From Hydractinia symbiolongicarpus (lineage: Eukaryota; Cnidaria; Hydrozoa; Anthoathecata; Hydractiniidae), in contig NC_079877.1 in the NCBI RefSeq assembly GCF_029227915.1, forward strand, positions 4,030,001-4,094,000: a stretch of DNA of 64,000 nucleotides. The letters are read 5' to 3'. Below are positions 49,971-63,590 of this stretch, in pieces (position 1 is the stretch's first letter; each line of letters begins with the position of its first letter). Both the position numbers and the translations under genes were made by a program. The notes below the pieces were generated by a model that ran no database searches, was not told the DNA's origin, and saw only the letters and a program-made list of their open reading frames with translations.

Positions 49971-51078
49971 TCATCGGTAATAACACCATGGCCCACGACC
50001 GGGCAATGAATTATAGCAGCAACCTCTTTTCATGCATTCGAATTCTGTTATACCAGGATAGCCGCAGTCGTCACGTTCTGTTGCTTTGCGCAGACATTTT
50101 TCTAACGAAAATTCAACACAAACCAGCAGTAAAAACTTTAAGGATCGCGCATTATGTTATTTTGCGACGAATGTGGAGAGCGTACTTCTATGCTTACCTA
50201 GGCGGTGGTAGCACCACGGTCCACTTTGGTTTAGCAATTCACTATAACAACAGCCTTTCTTCTCGCATGCCCGCTTCGTTATGCCTGGATAACCACAATC
50301 ATGACGTCTTGTTGCTGCTATTTTCCGGCATTTTTCTAAAATTACGGATGGAAGAGTACACAATGCTTTCAAAATACCTAATCAGTAAGAGCGGAACAAC
50401 TTACCTTGCCTGTAATAACACCACGGTCCCTTTTCCTTGATCGCGTTGTAACAGCATCCTTTTTTGACGCAATCTGATTTGCTTATCCCAGGGTAACCAC
50501 AATCTTCACGTTTGTTTGCTTCAATCATGGGACAGTTTGCTAGAGTATTTTGAGAAATAATTAGTGGCCCAAATTGTCAGTGTTAATGCCGAAAACATAG
50601 TCGAAAATTTACCTTTTCGATGATAACACCACGGGCCAGCCACCTTTAATTCGCCATAACAACATCCCTTTCTCAAGCAATCCAACGGACTAATTCCATG
50701 GTAGCCACAATCAACGCGCATTGACGCCTTTTTGTTTCGACATTTTGCTATTACGAAACAAATTAGGTAGATTCACAACTAAAATGCAATGACAACCCCC
50801 TCAAGTGTAAGAAGCCGTATTACCTCCACATGTGTTGCAAAGCCTTGGGCAATGACTGGAAACGATTTTCTTTGAACAACTAGTTGATCTAACCACAGAG
50901 CACAAGATATTTCTGTTGCTGCAAACTCTTGTAGCTGAAAAATTAAGAACAAATGCAATTTTTTTATTATTGCGACGAAACATTGACGGCAATTGCAATG
51001 AAGAAGCATTAAAATACCTGTGGCAGCGGCAAAAGCCAAAACAACAAAACAAATCACGTAAATCTGATATTTCCTCAT
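49971..51078 (-). CDS. Four-trefoil secreted protein, copy 17 (I26K)
   Basis: Exons: 51018-51078, 50613-50747, 50405-50539, 50198-50335, 49971-50101. TATA box 51140-51146, AATAAA 49824-49829. The change at 50732 turns Ile26 of domain 1 into Lys, between its first and second cysteines, and adds to an already basic surface. The 3' UTR differs at 49962. Confidence 0.86.
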
Positions 51079-53100
51079 GATTCCGGCTCTTATTTCGTCG
51101 GTGCGCGAATCGTATTAGTCCAATTCATGTCAAAGCCTTCTTTATACGCTCTTTTCTCTCTAATTACTGTAATTAATGAGTGCTTATAATCAAGATGGCC
51201 GTTTACAAATTACAACGTAAATTCGCCTCCGGGGAAGATATTGTGCATGTAGCATTCACCGTTTAAACTCTTGTGGGTTTCGCTTTGAAATATGTTGACA
51301 CGGTCTATGAAGATCATTGTTGATTGTTGAATAAACGGAAGGTTTTTATCGGAGTGGTGTAGGACTAGGGTGCACACGAATCACACACGAGTTATTCTTG
51401 TCTTCGGTGACCAAACCAACAATTCCCAATCATACATGCGTGTTATACTTTCAAGAGATCGTTCTTTCGCGGTGAAGGTGATATTCCCTTCAATTTCAAT
51501 GAATATGAAACAAAAGAGCTAAATTCCATCAGAAGGATGCGTTGCCAATCCTAGATCATTGGATTGTTCATTATACGACGTTCTGACAATGTCTTGTTGT
51601 TTTAGATAACTCACATGTCGAAACTATTTTTGTTGCGTACTACATCACATCTAGAAGGTGTCCATTCACACAAGACACGGTCGATTTTGCGGATTTAAGT
51701 ACCAATACGCGCTGCATCGTGCGCCTTTTTTGTCAGGGATGAAGAGATAAAAAAAAAGAATTTTCTAATATGCTTCAAAATTTACGTCAACGTAACCCTG
51801 TTTTGACAACTAGGGATACGTTTCTCTGTTTAACATGCTATTAACATTTCTTATTAAGAACAATGCTGGAGATGAGTAGTCGAAATGAAATACGTGCGTT
51901 TAACGTCACTGCTTCAATTGGACGTTAAGTATTTTTATCCCATGACTTTTCATTAATGCCCCTGCGCTGTCATTTATATACCCTCGATAACGGCTTGGTT
52001 ATAAACGGCACTAGCGGGCCTTATACAGTATTATTTACTGATAGCTATTTTAAATCAGTATATACGGGAAATCCACAGCACTGATTGGGTAAAAGCCTCA
52101 ACGACGAGCTTCATACAGCCCGGTGCAACTTTTGACCTTGTAACATACATATTAATAACTATAAATGCATACAAATAACATTGGAAAAAATAGCCAAACA
52201 CATCCACACTGAAAAATGAAGTTGCAGTAAATCCTAAATCACGATTCACTCCGTCAGAATCAGAAAAACATGTTCCACGTTCGGTGTCGCAGATAAAAGA
52301 AAATGCTTTTAAAAACATTAACAGCACAATGAAAAACAAGCAAAACAACGTCGAATTTATGTGATAAACATGTATTTGAAAAATTGAAACAATAAAACTC
52401 AAATGGAAAGTTCTCTATTTTTTTTACAACCTTGTCATCTTACGAGAAATATTACTCTCGGTCAGCGTAGCGACCTCGCATGTTCGGTCTATGCTTTTGA
52501 CCTCGCATAAACTTTCTCGGTACAGATAGACAAGTTATTTTATGTTGTATTAATAACGCCCGCAAAAGTAGCCTTTTTGTATTTAGATTTATGCTTTCCG
52601 TATCCGCCCTGACATTTTTGACTATCAAAATTGTGGCTCCGAATGAGACAGAATTGCCAAGTTGACAAAGTAGCAAAAAACGGCATTATCCGGTTAATAA
52701 CGCCTTGGATAGAAATGCTCACGCCACGCTTGCACGGTTGCATTGCGATTCTGGGTATGGCGGCGCCAGAAGATTTCAGGCTTTACTAAATAACGCTTAC
52801 TACTCCTTTCATCAAATACGGACACTCAAGGCACCCTATGCAATAATTCAAATGTGTTTGGCTGCAGCGACATGACAAAAAGAAAATTGGCAGTCAAATC
52901 ATTCATCTCCTACTGGATCTTATTGGGAAGGAAAAGTTCATATATTAGAGGTATTTATTTGACAACATATTTTTACAACAATGAGTACACTAAAGTTCGC
53001 ATATAATCTTCCGAAGGTCCTCGTATCTAAACGAAAGGAAGTACATATTAAGCTCGTGGCCCGAAATGACTTGCTTACAAAAGTGTTCGCGACTTTTACC
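51079..53100. other. Spacer 17
   Basis: Private t51825; no gene. Confidence 0.75.
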
Positions 53101-54208
53101 TCATCGGTAATAACACCATGGCCCACGACCGGGCAATGAATTATAGCAGCAACCTCTTTTCATGCATTCGAATTCTGTTATACCAGGATAGCCGCAGTCG
53201 TCACGTTCTGTTGCTTTGCGCAGACATTTTTCTAACGAAAATTCAACACAAACCAGCAGTAAAAACTTTAAGGATCGCGCATTATGTTATTTTGCGACGA
53301 ATGTGGAGAGCGTACTTCTATGCTTACCTAGGCGGTGGTAGCACCACGGTCCACTTTGGTTTAGCAATTCACTATAACAACAGCCTTTCTTCTCGCATGC
53401 CCGCTTCGTTATGCCTGGATAACCACAATCATGACGTCTTGTTGCTGCTATTTTCCGGCATTTTTCTAAAATTACGGATGGAAGAGTACACAATGCTTTC
53501 AAAATACCTAATCAGTAAGAGCGGAACAACTTACCTTGCCTGTAATAACACCACGGTCCCTTTTCCTTGATCGCGTTGTAACAGCATCCTTTTTTGACGC
53601 AATCTGATTTGCTTATCCCAGGGTAACCACAATCTTCACGTTTGTTTGCTTCAATCATGGGACAGTTTGCTAGAGTATTTTGAGAAATAATTAGTGGCCC
53701 AAATTGTCAGTGTTAATGCCGAAAACATAGTCGAAAATTTACCTTTTCGATGATAACACCACGGGCCAGCCACCTTTAATTCGCCATAACAACATCCCTT
53801 TCTCAAGCAATCCAACGGACTAATTCCATGGTAGCCACAATCAACGCGCATTGACGCCTTTATGTTTCGACATTTTGCTATTACGAAACAAATTAGGTAG
53901 ATTCACAACTAAAATGCAATGACAACCCCCTCAAGTGTAAGAAGCCGTATTACCTCCACATGTGTTGCAAAGCCTTGGGCAATGACTGGAAACGATTTTC
54001 TTTGAACAACTAGTTGATCTAACCACAGAGCACAAGATATTTCTGTTGCTGCAAACTCTTGTAGCTGAAAAATTAAGAACAAATGCAATTTTTTTATTAT
54101 TGCGACGAAACATTGACGGCAATTGCAATGAAGAAGCATTAAAATACCTGTGGCAGCGGCAAAAGCCAAAACAACAAAACAAATCACGTAAATCTGATAT
54201 TTCCTCAT
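53101..54208 (-). CDS. Four-trefoil secreted protein, copy 18
   Basis: Exons: 54148-54208, 53743-53877, 53535-53669, 53328-53465, 53101-53231. TATA box 54270-54276, AATAAA 52954-52959. No difference from the consensus was seen in exons, introns or TATA box. Confidence 0.88.
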
Positions 54209-56222
54209 GATTCCGGCTCTTATTTCGTCGGTGCGCGAATCGTATTAGTCCAATTCATGTCAAAGCCTTCTTTATACGCTCTTTTCTCTCTAATTACTGT
54301 AATTAATGAGTGCTTATAATCAAGATGGCCGTTTACAAATTACAACGTAAATTCGCCTCCGGGGAAGATATTGTGCATGTAGCATTCACCGTTTAAACTC
54401 TTGTGGGTTTCGCTTTGAAATATGTTGACACGGTCTATGAAGATCATTGTTGATTGTTGAATAAACGGAAGGTTTTTATCGGAGTGGTGTAGGACTAGGG
54501 TGCACACGAATTACACACGAGTTATTCTTGTCTTCGGTGACCAAACCAACAATTCCCAATCATACATGCGTGTTATACTTTCAAGAGATCGTTCTTTCGC
54601 GGTGAAGGTGATATTCCCTTCAATTTCAATGAATATGAAACAAAAGAGCTAAATTCCATCAGAAGGATGCGTTGCCAATCCTAGATCATTGGATTGTTCA
54701 TTATACGACGTTCTGACAATGTCTTGTTGTTTTAGATAACTCACATGTCGAAACTATTTTTGTTGCGTACTACATCACATCTAGAAGGTGTCCATTCACA
54801 CAAGACACGGTCGATTTTGCGGATTTAAGTACCAATACGCGCTGCATCGTGCGCCTTTTTTGTCAGGGATGAAGAGATAAAAAAAAAGAATTTTCTAATA
54901 TGCTTCAAAATTTACGTCAACGTAACCCTGTTTTGACAACTAGGGATACGTTTCCCTGTTTAACATGCTATTAACATTTCTTATTAAGAACAATGCTGGA
55001 GATGAGTAGTCGAAATGAAATACGTGCGTTTAACGTCACTGCTTCAATTGGACGTTAAGTATTTTTATCCCATGACTTTTCATTAATGCCCCTGCGCTGT
55101 CATTTATATACCCTCGATAACGGCTTGGTTATAAACGGCACTAGCGGGCCTTATACAGTATTATTTACTGATAGCTATTTTAAATCAGTATATACGGGAA
55201 ATCCACAGCACTGATTGGGTAAAAGCCTCAACGACGAGCTTCATACAGCCCGGTGCAACTTTTGACCTTGTAACATACATATTAATAACTATAAATGCAT
55301 ACAAATAACATTGGAAAAAATAGCCAAACACATCCACACTGAAAAATGAAGTTGCAGTAAATCCTAAATCACGATTCACTCCGTCAGAATCAGAAAAACA
55401 TGTTCCACGTTCGGTGTCGCAGATAAAAGAAAATGCTTTTAAAAACATTAACAGCACAATGAAAAACAAGCAAAACAACGTCGAATTTATGTGATAAACA
55501 TGTATTTGAAAAATTGAAACAATAAAACTCAAATGGAAAGTTCTCTATTTTTTTTACAACCTTGTCATCTTACGAGAAATATTACTCTCGGTCAGCGTAG
55601 CGACCTCGCATGTTCGGTCTATGCTTTTGACCTCGCATAAACTTTCTCGGTACAGATAGACAAGTTATTTTATGTTGTATTAATAACGCCCGCAAAAGTA
55701 GCCTTTTTGTATTTAGATTTATGCTTTCCGTATCCGCCCTGACATTTTTGACTATCAAAATTGTGGCTCCGAATGAGACAGAATTGCCAAGTTGACGAAG
55801 TAGCAAAAAACGGCATTATCCGGTTAATAACGCCTTGGATAGAAATGCTCACGCCACGCTTGCACGGTTGCATTGCGATTCTGGGTATGGTGGCGCCAGA
55901 AGATTTACTAAATAACGCTTACTACTCCTTTCATCAAATACGGACACTCAAGGCACCCTATGCAATAATTCAAATGTGTTTGGCTGCAGCGACATGACAA
56001 AAAGAAAATTGGCAGTCAAATCATTCATCTCCTACTGGATCTTATTGGGAAGGAAAAGTTCATATATTAGAGGTATTTATTTGACAACATATTTTTACAA
56101 CAATGAGTACACTAAAGTTCGCATATAATCTTCCGAAGGTCCTCGTATCTAAACGAAAGGAAGTACATATTAAGCTCGTGGCCCGAAATGACTTGCTTAC
56201 AAAAGTGTTCGCGACTTTTACC
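54209..56222. other. Spacer 18, twin of spacer 4
   Basis: Carries t54512, g55797, t55891 and the same 8-bp deletion at 55906/55907 as spacer 4, all at an offset of exactly 43,796 bp. No gene accepted. Confidence 0.8.
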
Positions 56223-57330
56223 TCATCGGTAATAACACCATGGCCCACGACCGGGCAATGAATTATAGCAGCAACCTCTTTTCATGCATTCGAATTCTGT
56301 TATACCAGGATAGCCGCAGTCGTCACGTTCTGTTGCTTTGCGCAGACATTTTTCTAACGAAAATTCAACACAAACCAGCAGTAAAAACTTTAAGGATCGC
56401 GCATTATGTTATTTTGCGACGAATGTGGAGAGCGTACTTCTATGCTTACCTAGGCGGTGGTAGCACCACGGTCCACTTTGGTTTAGCAATTCACTATAAC
56501 AACAGCCTTTCTTCTCGCATGCCCGCTTCGTTATGCCTGGATAACCACAATCATGACGTCTTGTTGCTGCTATTTTCCGGCATTTTTCTAAAATTACGGA
56601 TGGAAGAGTACACAATGCTTTCAAAATACCTAATCAGTAAGAGCGGAACAACTTACCTTGCCTGTAATAACACCACGGTCCCTTTTCCTTGATCGCGTTG
56701 TAACAGCATCCTTTTTTGACGCAATCTGATTTGCTTATCCCAGGGTAACCACAATCTTCACGTTTGTTTGCTTCAATCATGGGACAGTTTGCTAGAGTAT
56801 TTTGAGAAATAATTAGTGGCCCAAATTGTCAGTGTTAATGCCGAAAACATAGTCGAAAATTTACCTTTTCGATGATAACACCACGGGCCAGCCACCTTTA
56901 ATTCGCCATAACAACATCCCTTTCTCAAGCAATCCAACGGACTAATTCCATGGTAGCCACAATCAACGCGCATTGACGCCTTTATGTTTCGACATTTTGC
57001 TATTACGAAACAAATTAGGTAGATTCACAACTAAAATGCAATGACAACCCCCTCAAGTGTAAGAAGCCGTATTACCTCCACATGTGTTGCAAAGCCTTGG
57101 GCAATGACTGGAAACGATTTTCTTTGAACAACTAGTTGATCTAACCACAGAGCACAAGATATTTCTGTTGCTGCAAACTCTTGTAGCTGAAAAATTAAGA
57201 ACAAATGCAATTTTTTTATTATTGCGACGAAACATTGACGGCAATTGCAATGAAGAAGCATTAAAATACCTGTGGCAGCGGCAAAAGCCAAAACAACAAA
57301 ACAAATCACGTAAATCTGATATTTCCTCAT
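56223..57330 (-). CDS. Four-trefoil secreted protein, copy 19
   Basis: Exons: 57270-57330, 56865-56999, 56657-56791, 56450-56587, 56223-56353. TATA box 57392-57398, AATAAA 56076-56081. The protein equals the consensus. The gene sits next to the unusual 8-bp-deleted spacer 18 but is itself unaltered. Confidence 0.88.
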
Positions 57331-59352
57331 GATTCCGGCTCTTATTTCGTCGGTGCGCGAATCGTATTAGTCCAATTCATGTCAAAGCCTTCTTTATACG
57401 CTCTTTTCTCTCTAATTACTGTAATTAATGAGTGCTTATAATCAAGATGGCCGTTTACAAATTACAACGTAAATTCGCCTCCGGGGAAGATATTGTGCAT
57501 GTAGCATTCACCGTTTAAACTCTTGTGGGTTTCGCTTTGAAATATGTTGACACGGTCTATGAAGATCATTGTTGATTGTTGAATAAACGGAAGGTTTTTA
57601 TCGGAGTGGTGTAGGACTAGGGTGCACACGAATCACACACGAGTTATTCTTGTCTTCGGTGACCAAACCAACAATTCCCAATCATACATGCGTGTTATAC
57701 TTTCAAGAGATCGTTCTTTCGCGGTGAAGGTGATATTCCCTTCAATTTCAATGAATATGAAACAAAAGAGCTAAATTCCATCAGAAGGATGCGTTGCCAA
57801 TCCTAGATCATTGGATTGTTCATTATACGACGTTCTGACAATGTCTTGTTGTTTTAGATAACTCACATGTCGAAACTATTTTTGTTGCGTACTACATCAC
57901 ATCTAGAAGGTGTCCATTCACACAAGACACGGTCGATTTTGCGGATTTAAGTACCAATACGCGCTGCATCGTGCGCCTTTTTTGTCAGGGATGAAGAGAT
58001 AAAAAAAAAGAATTTTCTAATATGCTTCAAAATTTACGTCAACGTAACCCTGTTTTGACAACTAGGGATACGTTTCCCTGTTTAACATGCTATTAACATT
58101 TCTTATTAAGAACAATGCTGGAGATGAGTAGTCGAAATGAAATACGTGCGTTTAACGTCACTGCTTCAATTGGACGTTAAGTATTTTTATCCCATGACTT
58201 TTCATTAATGCCCCTGCGCTGTCATTTATATACCCTCGATAACGGCTTGGTTATAAACGGCACTAGCGGGCCTTATACAGTATTATTTACTGATAGCTAT
58301 TTTAAATCAGTATATACGGGAAATCCACAGCACTGATTGGGTAAAAGCCTCAACGACGAGCTTCATACAGCCCGGTGCAACTTTTGACCTTGTAACATAC
58401 ATATTAATAACTATAAATGCATACAAATAACATTGGAAAAAATAGCCAAACACATCCACACTGAAAAATGAAGTTGCAGTAAATCCTAAATCACGATTCA
58501 CTCCGTCAGAATCAGAAAAACATGTTCCACGTTCGGTGTCGCAGATAAAAGAAAATGCTTTTAAAAACATTAACAGCACAATGAAAAACAAGCAAAACAA
58601 CGTCGAATTTATGTGATAAACATGTATTTGAAAAATTGAAACAATAAAACTCAAATGGAAAGTTCTCTATTTTTTTTACAACCTTGTCATCTTACGAGAA
58701 ATATTACTCTCGGTCAGCGTAGCGACCTCGCATGTTCGGTCTATGCTTTTGACCTCGCATAAACTTTCTCGGTACAGATAGACAAGTTATTTTATGTTGT
58801 ATTAATAACGCCCGCAAAAGTAGCCTTTTTGTATTTAGATTTATGCTTTCCGTATCCGCCCTGACATTTTTGACTATCAAAATTGTGGCTCCGAATGAGA
58901 CAGAATTGCCAAGTTGACAAAGTAGCAAAAAACGGCATTATCCGGTTAATAACGCCTTGGATAGAAATGCTCACGCCACGCTTGCACGGTTGCATTGCGA
59001 TTCTGGGTATGGCGGCGCCAGAAGATTTCAGGCTTTACTAAATAACGCTTACTACTCCTTTCATCAAATACGGACACTCAAGGCACCCTATGCAATAATT
59101 CAAATGTGTTTGGCTGCAGCGACATGACAAAAAGAAAATTGGCAGTCAAATCATTCATCTCCTACTGGATCTTATTGGGAAGGAAAAGTTCATATATTAG
59201 AGGTATTTATTTGACAACATATTTTTACAACAATGAGTACACTAAAGTTCGCATATAATCTTCCGAAGGTCCTCGTATCTAAACGAAAGGAAGTACATAT
59301 TAAGCTCGTGGCCCGAAATGACTTGCTTACAAAAGTGTTCGCGACTTTTACC
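57331..59352. other. Spacer 19
   Basis: Consensus spacer; no gene. Confidence 0.75.
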
Positions 59353-60460
59353 TCATCGGTAATAACACCATGGCCCACGACCGGGCAATGAATTATAGCA
59401 GCAACCTCTTTTCATGCATTCGAATTCTGTTATACCAGGATAGCCGCAGTCGTCACGTTCTGTTGCTTTGCGCAGACATTTTTCTAACGAAAATTCAACA
59501 CAAACCAGCAGTAAAAACTTTAAGGATCGCGCATTATGTTATTTTGCGACGAATGTGGAGAGCGTACTTCTATGCTTACCTAGGCGGTGGTAGCACCACG
59601 GTCCACTTTGGTTTAGCAATTCACTATAACAACAGCCTTTCTTCTCGCATGCCCGCTTCGTTATGCCTGGATAACCACAATCATGACGTCTTGTTGCTGC
59701 TATTTTCCGGCATTTTTCTAAAATTACGGATGGAAGAGTACACAATGCTTTCAAAATACCTAATCAGTAAGAGCGGAACAACTTACCTTGCCTGTAATAA
59801 CACCACGGTCCCTTTTCCTTGATCGCGTTGTAACAGCATCCTTTTTTGACGCAATCTGATTTGCTTATCCCAGGGTAACCACAATCTTCACGTTTGTTTG
59901 CTTCAATCATGGGACAGTTTGCTAGAGTATTTTGAGAAATAATTAGTGGCCCAAATTGTCAGTGTTAATGCCGAAAACATAGTCGAAAATTTACCTTTTC
60001 GATGATAACACCACGGGCCAGCCACCTTTAATTCGCCATAACAACATCCCTTTCTCAAGCAATCCAACGGACTAATTCCATGGTAGCCACAATCAACGCG
60101 CATTGACGCCTTTATGTTTCGACATTTTGCTATTACGAAACAAATTAGGTAGATTCACAACTAAAATGCAATGACAACCCCCTCAAGTGTAAGAAGCCGT
60201 ATTACCTCCACATGTGTTGCAAAGCCTTGGGCAATGACTGGAAACGATTTTCTTTGAACAACTAGTTGATCTAACCACAGAGCACAAGATATTTCTGTTG
60301 CTGCAAACTCTTGTAGCTGAAAAATTAAGAACAAATGCAATTTTTTTATTATTGCGACGAAACATTGACGGCAATTGCAATGAAGAAGCATTAAAATACC
60401 TGTGGCAGCGGCAAAAGCCAAAACAACAAAACAAATCACGTAAATCTGATATTTCCTCAT
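59353..60460 (-). CDS. Four-trefoil secreted protein, copy 20
   Basis: Exons: 60400-60460, 59995-60129, 59787-59921, 59580-59717, 59353-59483. TATA box 60522-60528, AATAAA 59206-59211. The gene body matches the consensus. Confidence 0.88.
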
Positions 60461-62482
60461 GATTCCGGCTCTTATTTCGTCGGTGCGCGAATCGTATTAG
60501 TCCAATTCATGTCAAAGCCTTCTTTATACGCTCTTTTCTCTCTAATTACTGTAATTAATGAGTGCTTATAATCAAGATGGCCGTTTACAAATTACAACGT
60601 AAATTCGCCTCCGGGGAAGATATTGTGCATGTAGCATTCACCGTTTAAACTCTTGTGGGTTTCGCTTTGAAATATGTTGACACGGTCTATGAAGATCATT
60701 GTTGATTGTTGAATAAACGGAAGGTTTTTATCGGAGTGGTGTAGGACTAGGGTGCACACGAATCACACACGAGTTATTCTTGTCTTCGGTGACCAAACCA
60801 ACAATTCCCAATCATACATGCGTGTTATACTTTCAAGAGATCGTTCTTTCGCGGTGAAGGTGATATTCCCTTCAATTTCAATGAATATGAAACAAAAGAG
60901 CTAAATTCCATCAGAAGGATGCGTTGCCAATCCTAGATCATTGGATTGTTCATTATACGACGTTCTGACAATGTCTTGTTGTTTTAGATAACTCACATGT
61001 CGAAACTATTTTTGTTGCGTACTACATCACATCTAGAAGGTGTCCATTCACACAAGACACGGTCGATTTTGCGGATTTAAGTACCAATACGCGCTGCATC
61101 GTGCGCCTTTTTTGTCAGGGATGAAGAGATAAAAAAAAAGAATTTTCTAATATGCTTCAAAATTTACGTCAACGTAACCCTGTTTTGACAACTAGGGATA
61201 CGTTTCCCTGTTTAACATGCTATTAACATTTCTTATTAAGAACAATGCTGGAGATGAGGAGTCGAAATGAAATACGTGCGTTTAACGTCACTGCTTCAAT
61301 TGGACGTTAAGTATTTTTATCCCATGACTTTTCATTAATGCCCCTGCGCTGTCATTTATATACCCTCGATAACGGCTTGGTTATAAACGGCACTAGCGGG
61401 CCTTATACAGTATTATTTACTGATAGCTATTTTAAATCAGTATATACGGGAAATCCACAGCACTGATTGGGTAAAAGCCTCAACGACGAGCTTCATACAG
61501 CCCGGTGCAACTTTTGACCTTGTAACATACATATTAATAACTATAAATGCATACAAATAACATTGGAAAAAATAGCCAAACACATCCACACTGAAAAATG
61601 AAGTTGCAGTAAATCCTAAATCACGATTCACTCCGTCAGAATCAGAAAAACATGTTCCACGTTCGGTGTCGCAGATAAAAGAAAATGCTTTTAAAAACAT
61701 TAACAGCACAATGAAAAACAAGCAAAACAACGTCGAATTTATGTGATAAACATGTATTTGAAAAATTGAAACAATAAAACTCAAATGGAAAGTTCTCTAT
61801 TTTTTTTACAACCTTGTCATCTTACGAGAAATATTATTCTCGGTCAGCGTAGCGACCTCGCATGTTCGGTCTATGCTTTTGACCTCGCATAAACTTTCTC
61901 GGTACAGATAGACAAGTTATTTTATGTTGTATTAATAACGCCCGCAAAAGTAGCCTTTTTGTATTTAGATTTATGCTTTCCGTATCCGCCCTGACATTTT
62001 TGACTATCAAAATTGTGGCTCCGAAAGAGACAGAATTGCCAAGTTGACAAAGTAGCAAAAAACGGCATTATCCGGTTAATAACGCCTTGGATAGAAATGC
62101 TCACGCCACGCTTGCACGGTTGCATTGCGATTCTGGGTATGGCGGCGCCAGAAGATTTCAGGCTTTACTAAATAACGCTTACTACTCCTTTCATCAAATA
62201 CGGACACTCAAGGCACCCTATGCAATAATTCAAATGTGTTTGGCTGCAGCGACATGACAAAAAGAAAATTGGCAGTCAAATCATTCATCTCCTACTGGAT
62301 CTTATTGGGAAGGAAAAGTTCATATATTAGAGGTATTTATTTGACAACATATTTTTACAACAATGAGTACACTAAAGTTCGCATATAATCTTCCGAAGGT
62401 CCTCGTATCTAAACGAAAGGAAGTACATATTAAGCTCGTGGCCCGAAATGACTTGCTTACAAAAGTGTTCGCGACTTTTACC
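60461..62482. other. Spacer 20
   Basis: g61259 is shared with spacer 6 at an offset of 43,796 bp. Private t61837 and a62026. No gene. Confidence 0.77.
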
Positions 62483-63590
62483 TCATCGGTAATAACACCA
62501 TGGCCCACGACCGGGCAATGAATTATAGCAGCAACCTCTTTTCATGCATTCGAATTCTGTTATGCCAGGATAGCCGCAGTCGTCACGTTCTGTTGCTTTG
62601 CGCAGACATTTTTCTAACGAAAATTCAACACAAACCAGCAGTAAAAACTTTAAGGATCGCGCATTATGTTATTTTGCGACGAATGTGGAGAGCGTACTTC
62701 TATGCTTACCTAGGCGGTGGTAGCACCACGGTCCACTTTGGTTTAGCAATTCACTATAACAACAGCCTTTCTTCTCGCATGCCCGCTTCGTTATGCCTGG
62801 ATAACCACAATCATGACGTCTTGTTGCTGCTATTTTCCGGCATTTTTCTAAAATTACGGATGGAAGAGTACACAATGCTTTCAAAATACCTAATCAGTAA
62901 GAGCGGAACAACTTACCTTGCCTGTAATAACACCACGGTCCCTTTTCCTTGATCGCGTTGTAACAGCATCCTTTTTTGACGCAATCTGATTTGCTTATCC
63001 CAGGGTAACCACAATCTTCACGTTTGTTTGCTTCAATCATGGGACAGTTTGCTAGAGTATTTTGAGAAATAATTAGTGGCCCAAATTGTCAGTGTTAATG
63101 CCGAAAACATAGTCGAAAATTTACCTTTTCGATGATAACACCACGGGCCAGCCACCTTTAATTCGCCATAACAACATCCCTTTCTCAAGCAATCCAACGG
63201 ACTAATTCCATGGTAGCCACAATCAACGCGCATTGACGCCTTTATGTTTCGACATTTTGCTATTACGAAACAAATTAGGTAGATTCACAACTAAAATGCA
63301 ATGACAACCCCCTCAAGTGTAAGAAGCCGTATTACCTCCACATGTGTTGCAAAGCCTTGGGCAATGACTGGAAACGATTTTCTTTGAACAACTAGTTGAT
63401 CTAACCACAGAGCACAAGATATTTCTGTTGCTGCAAACTCTTGTAGCTGAAAAATTAAGAACAAATGCAATTTTTTTATTATTGCGACGAAACATTGACG
63501 GCAATTGCAATGAAGAAGCATTAAAATACCTGTGGCAGCGGCAAAAGCCAAAACAACAAAACAAATCACGTAAATCTGATATTTCCTCAT
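62483..63590 (-). CDS. Four-trefoil secreted protein, copy 21
   Basis: Exons: 63530-63590, 63125-63259, 62917-63051, 62710-62847, 62483-62613. TATA box 63652-63658, AATAAA 62336-62341. The change at 62564 is silent (Gly173). This is the last gene in the window; its promoter region is present but the spacer upstream is cut at 64000. Confidence 0.88.

Noticed and set aside
55761-55997. Plus-strand 78-codon frame in spacers 4 and 18
   Set aside because: It depends on an 8-bp deletion found in only two units, starts with TTG and has no domain.
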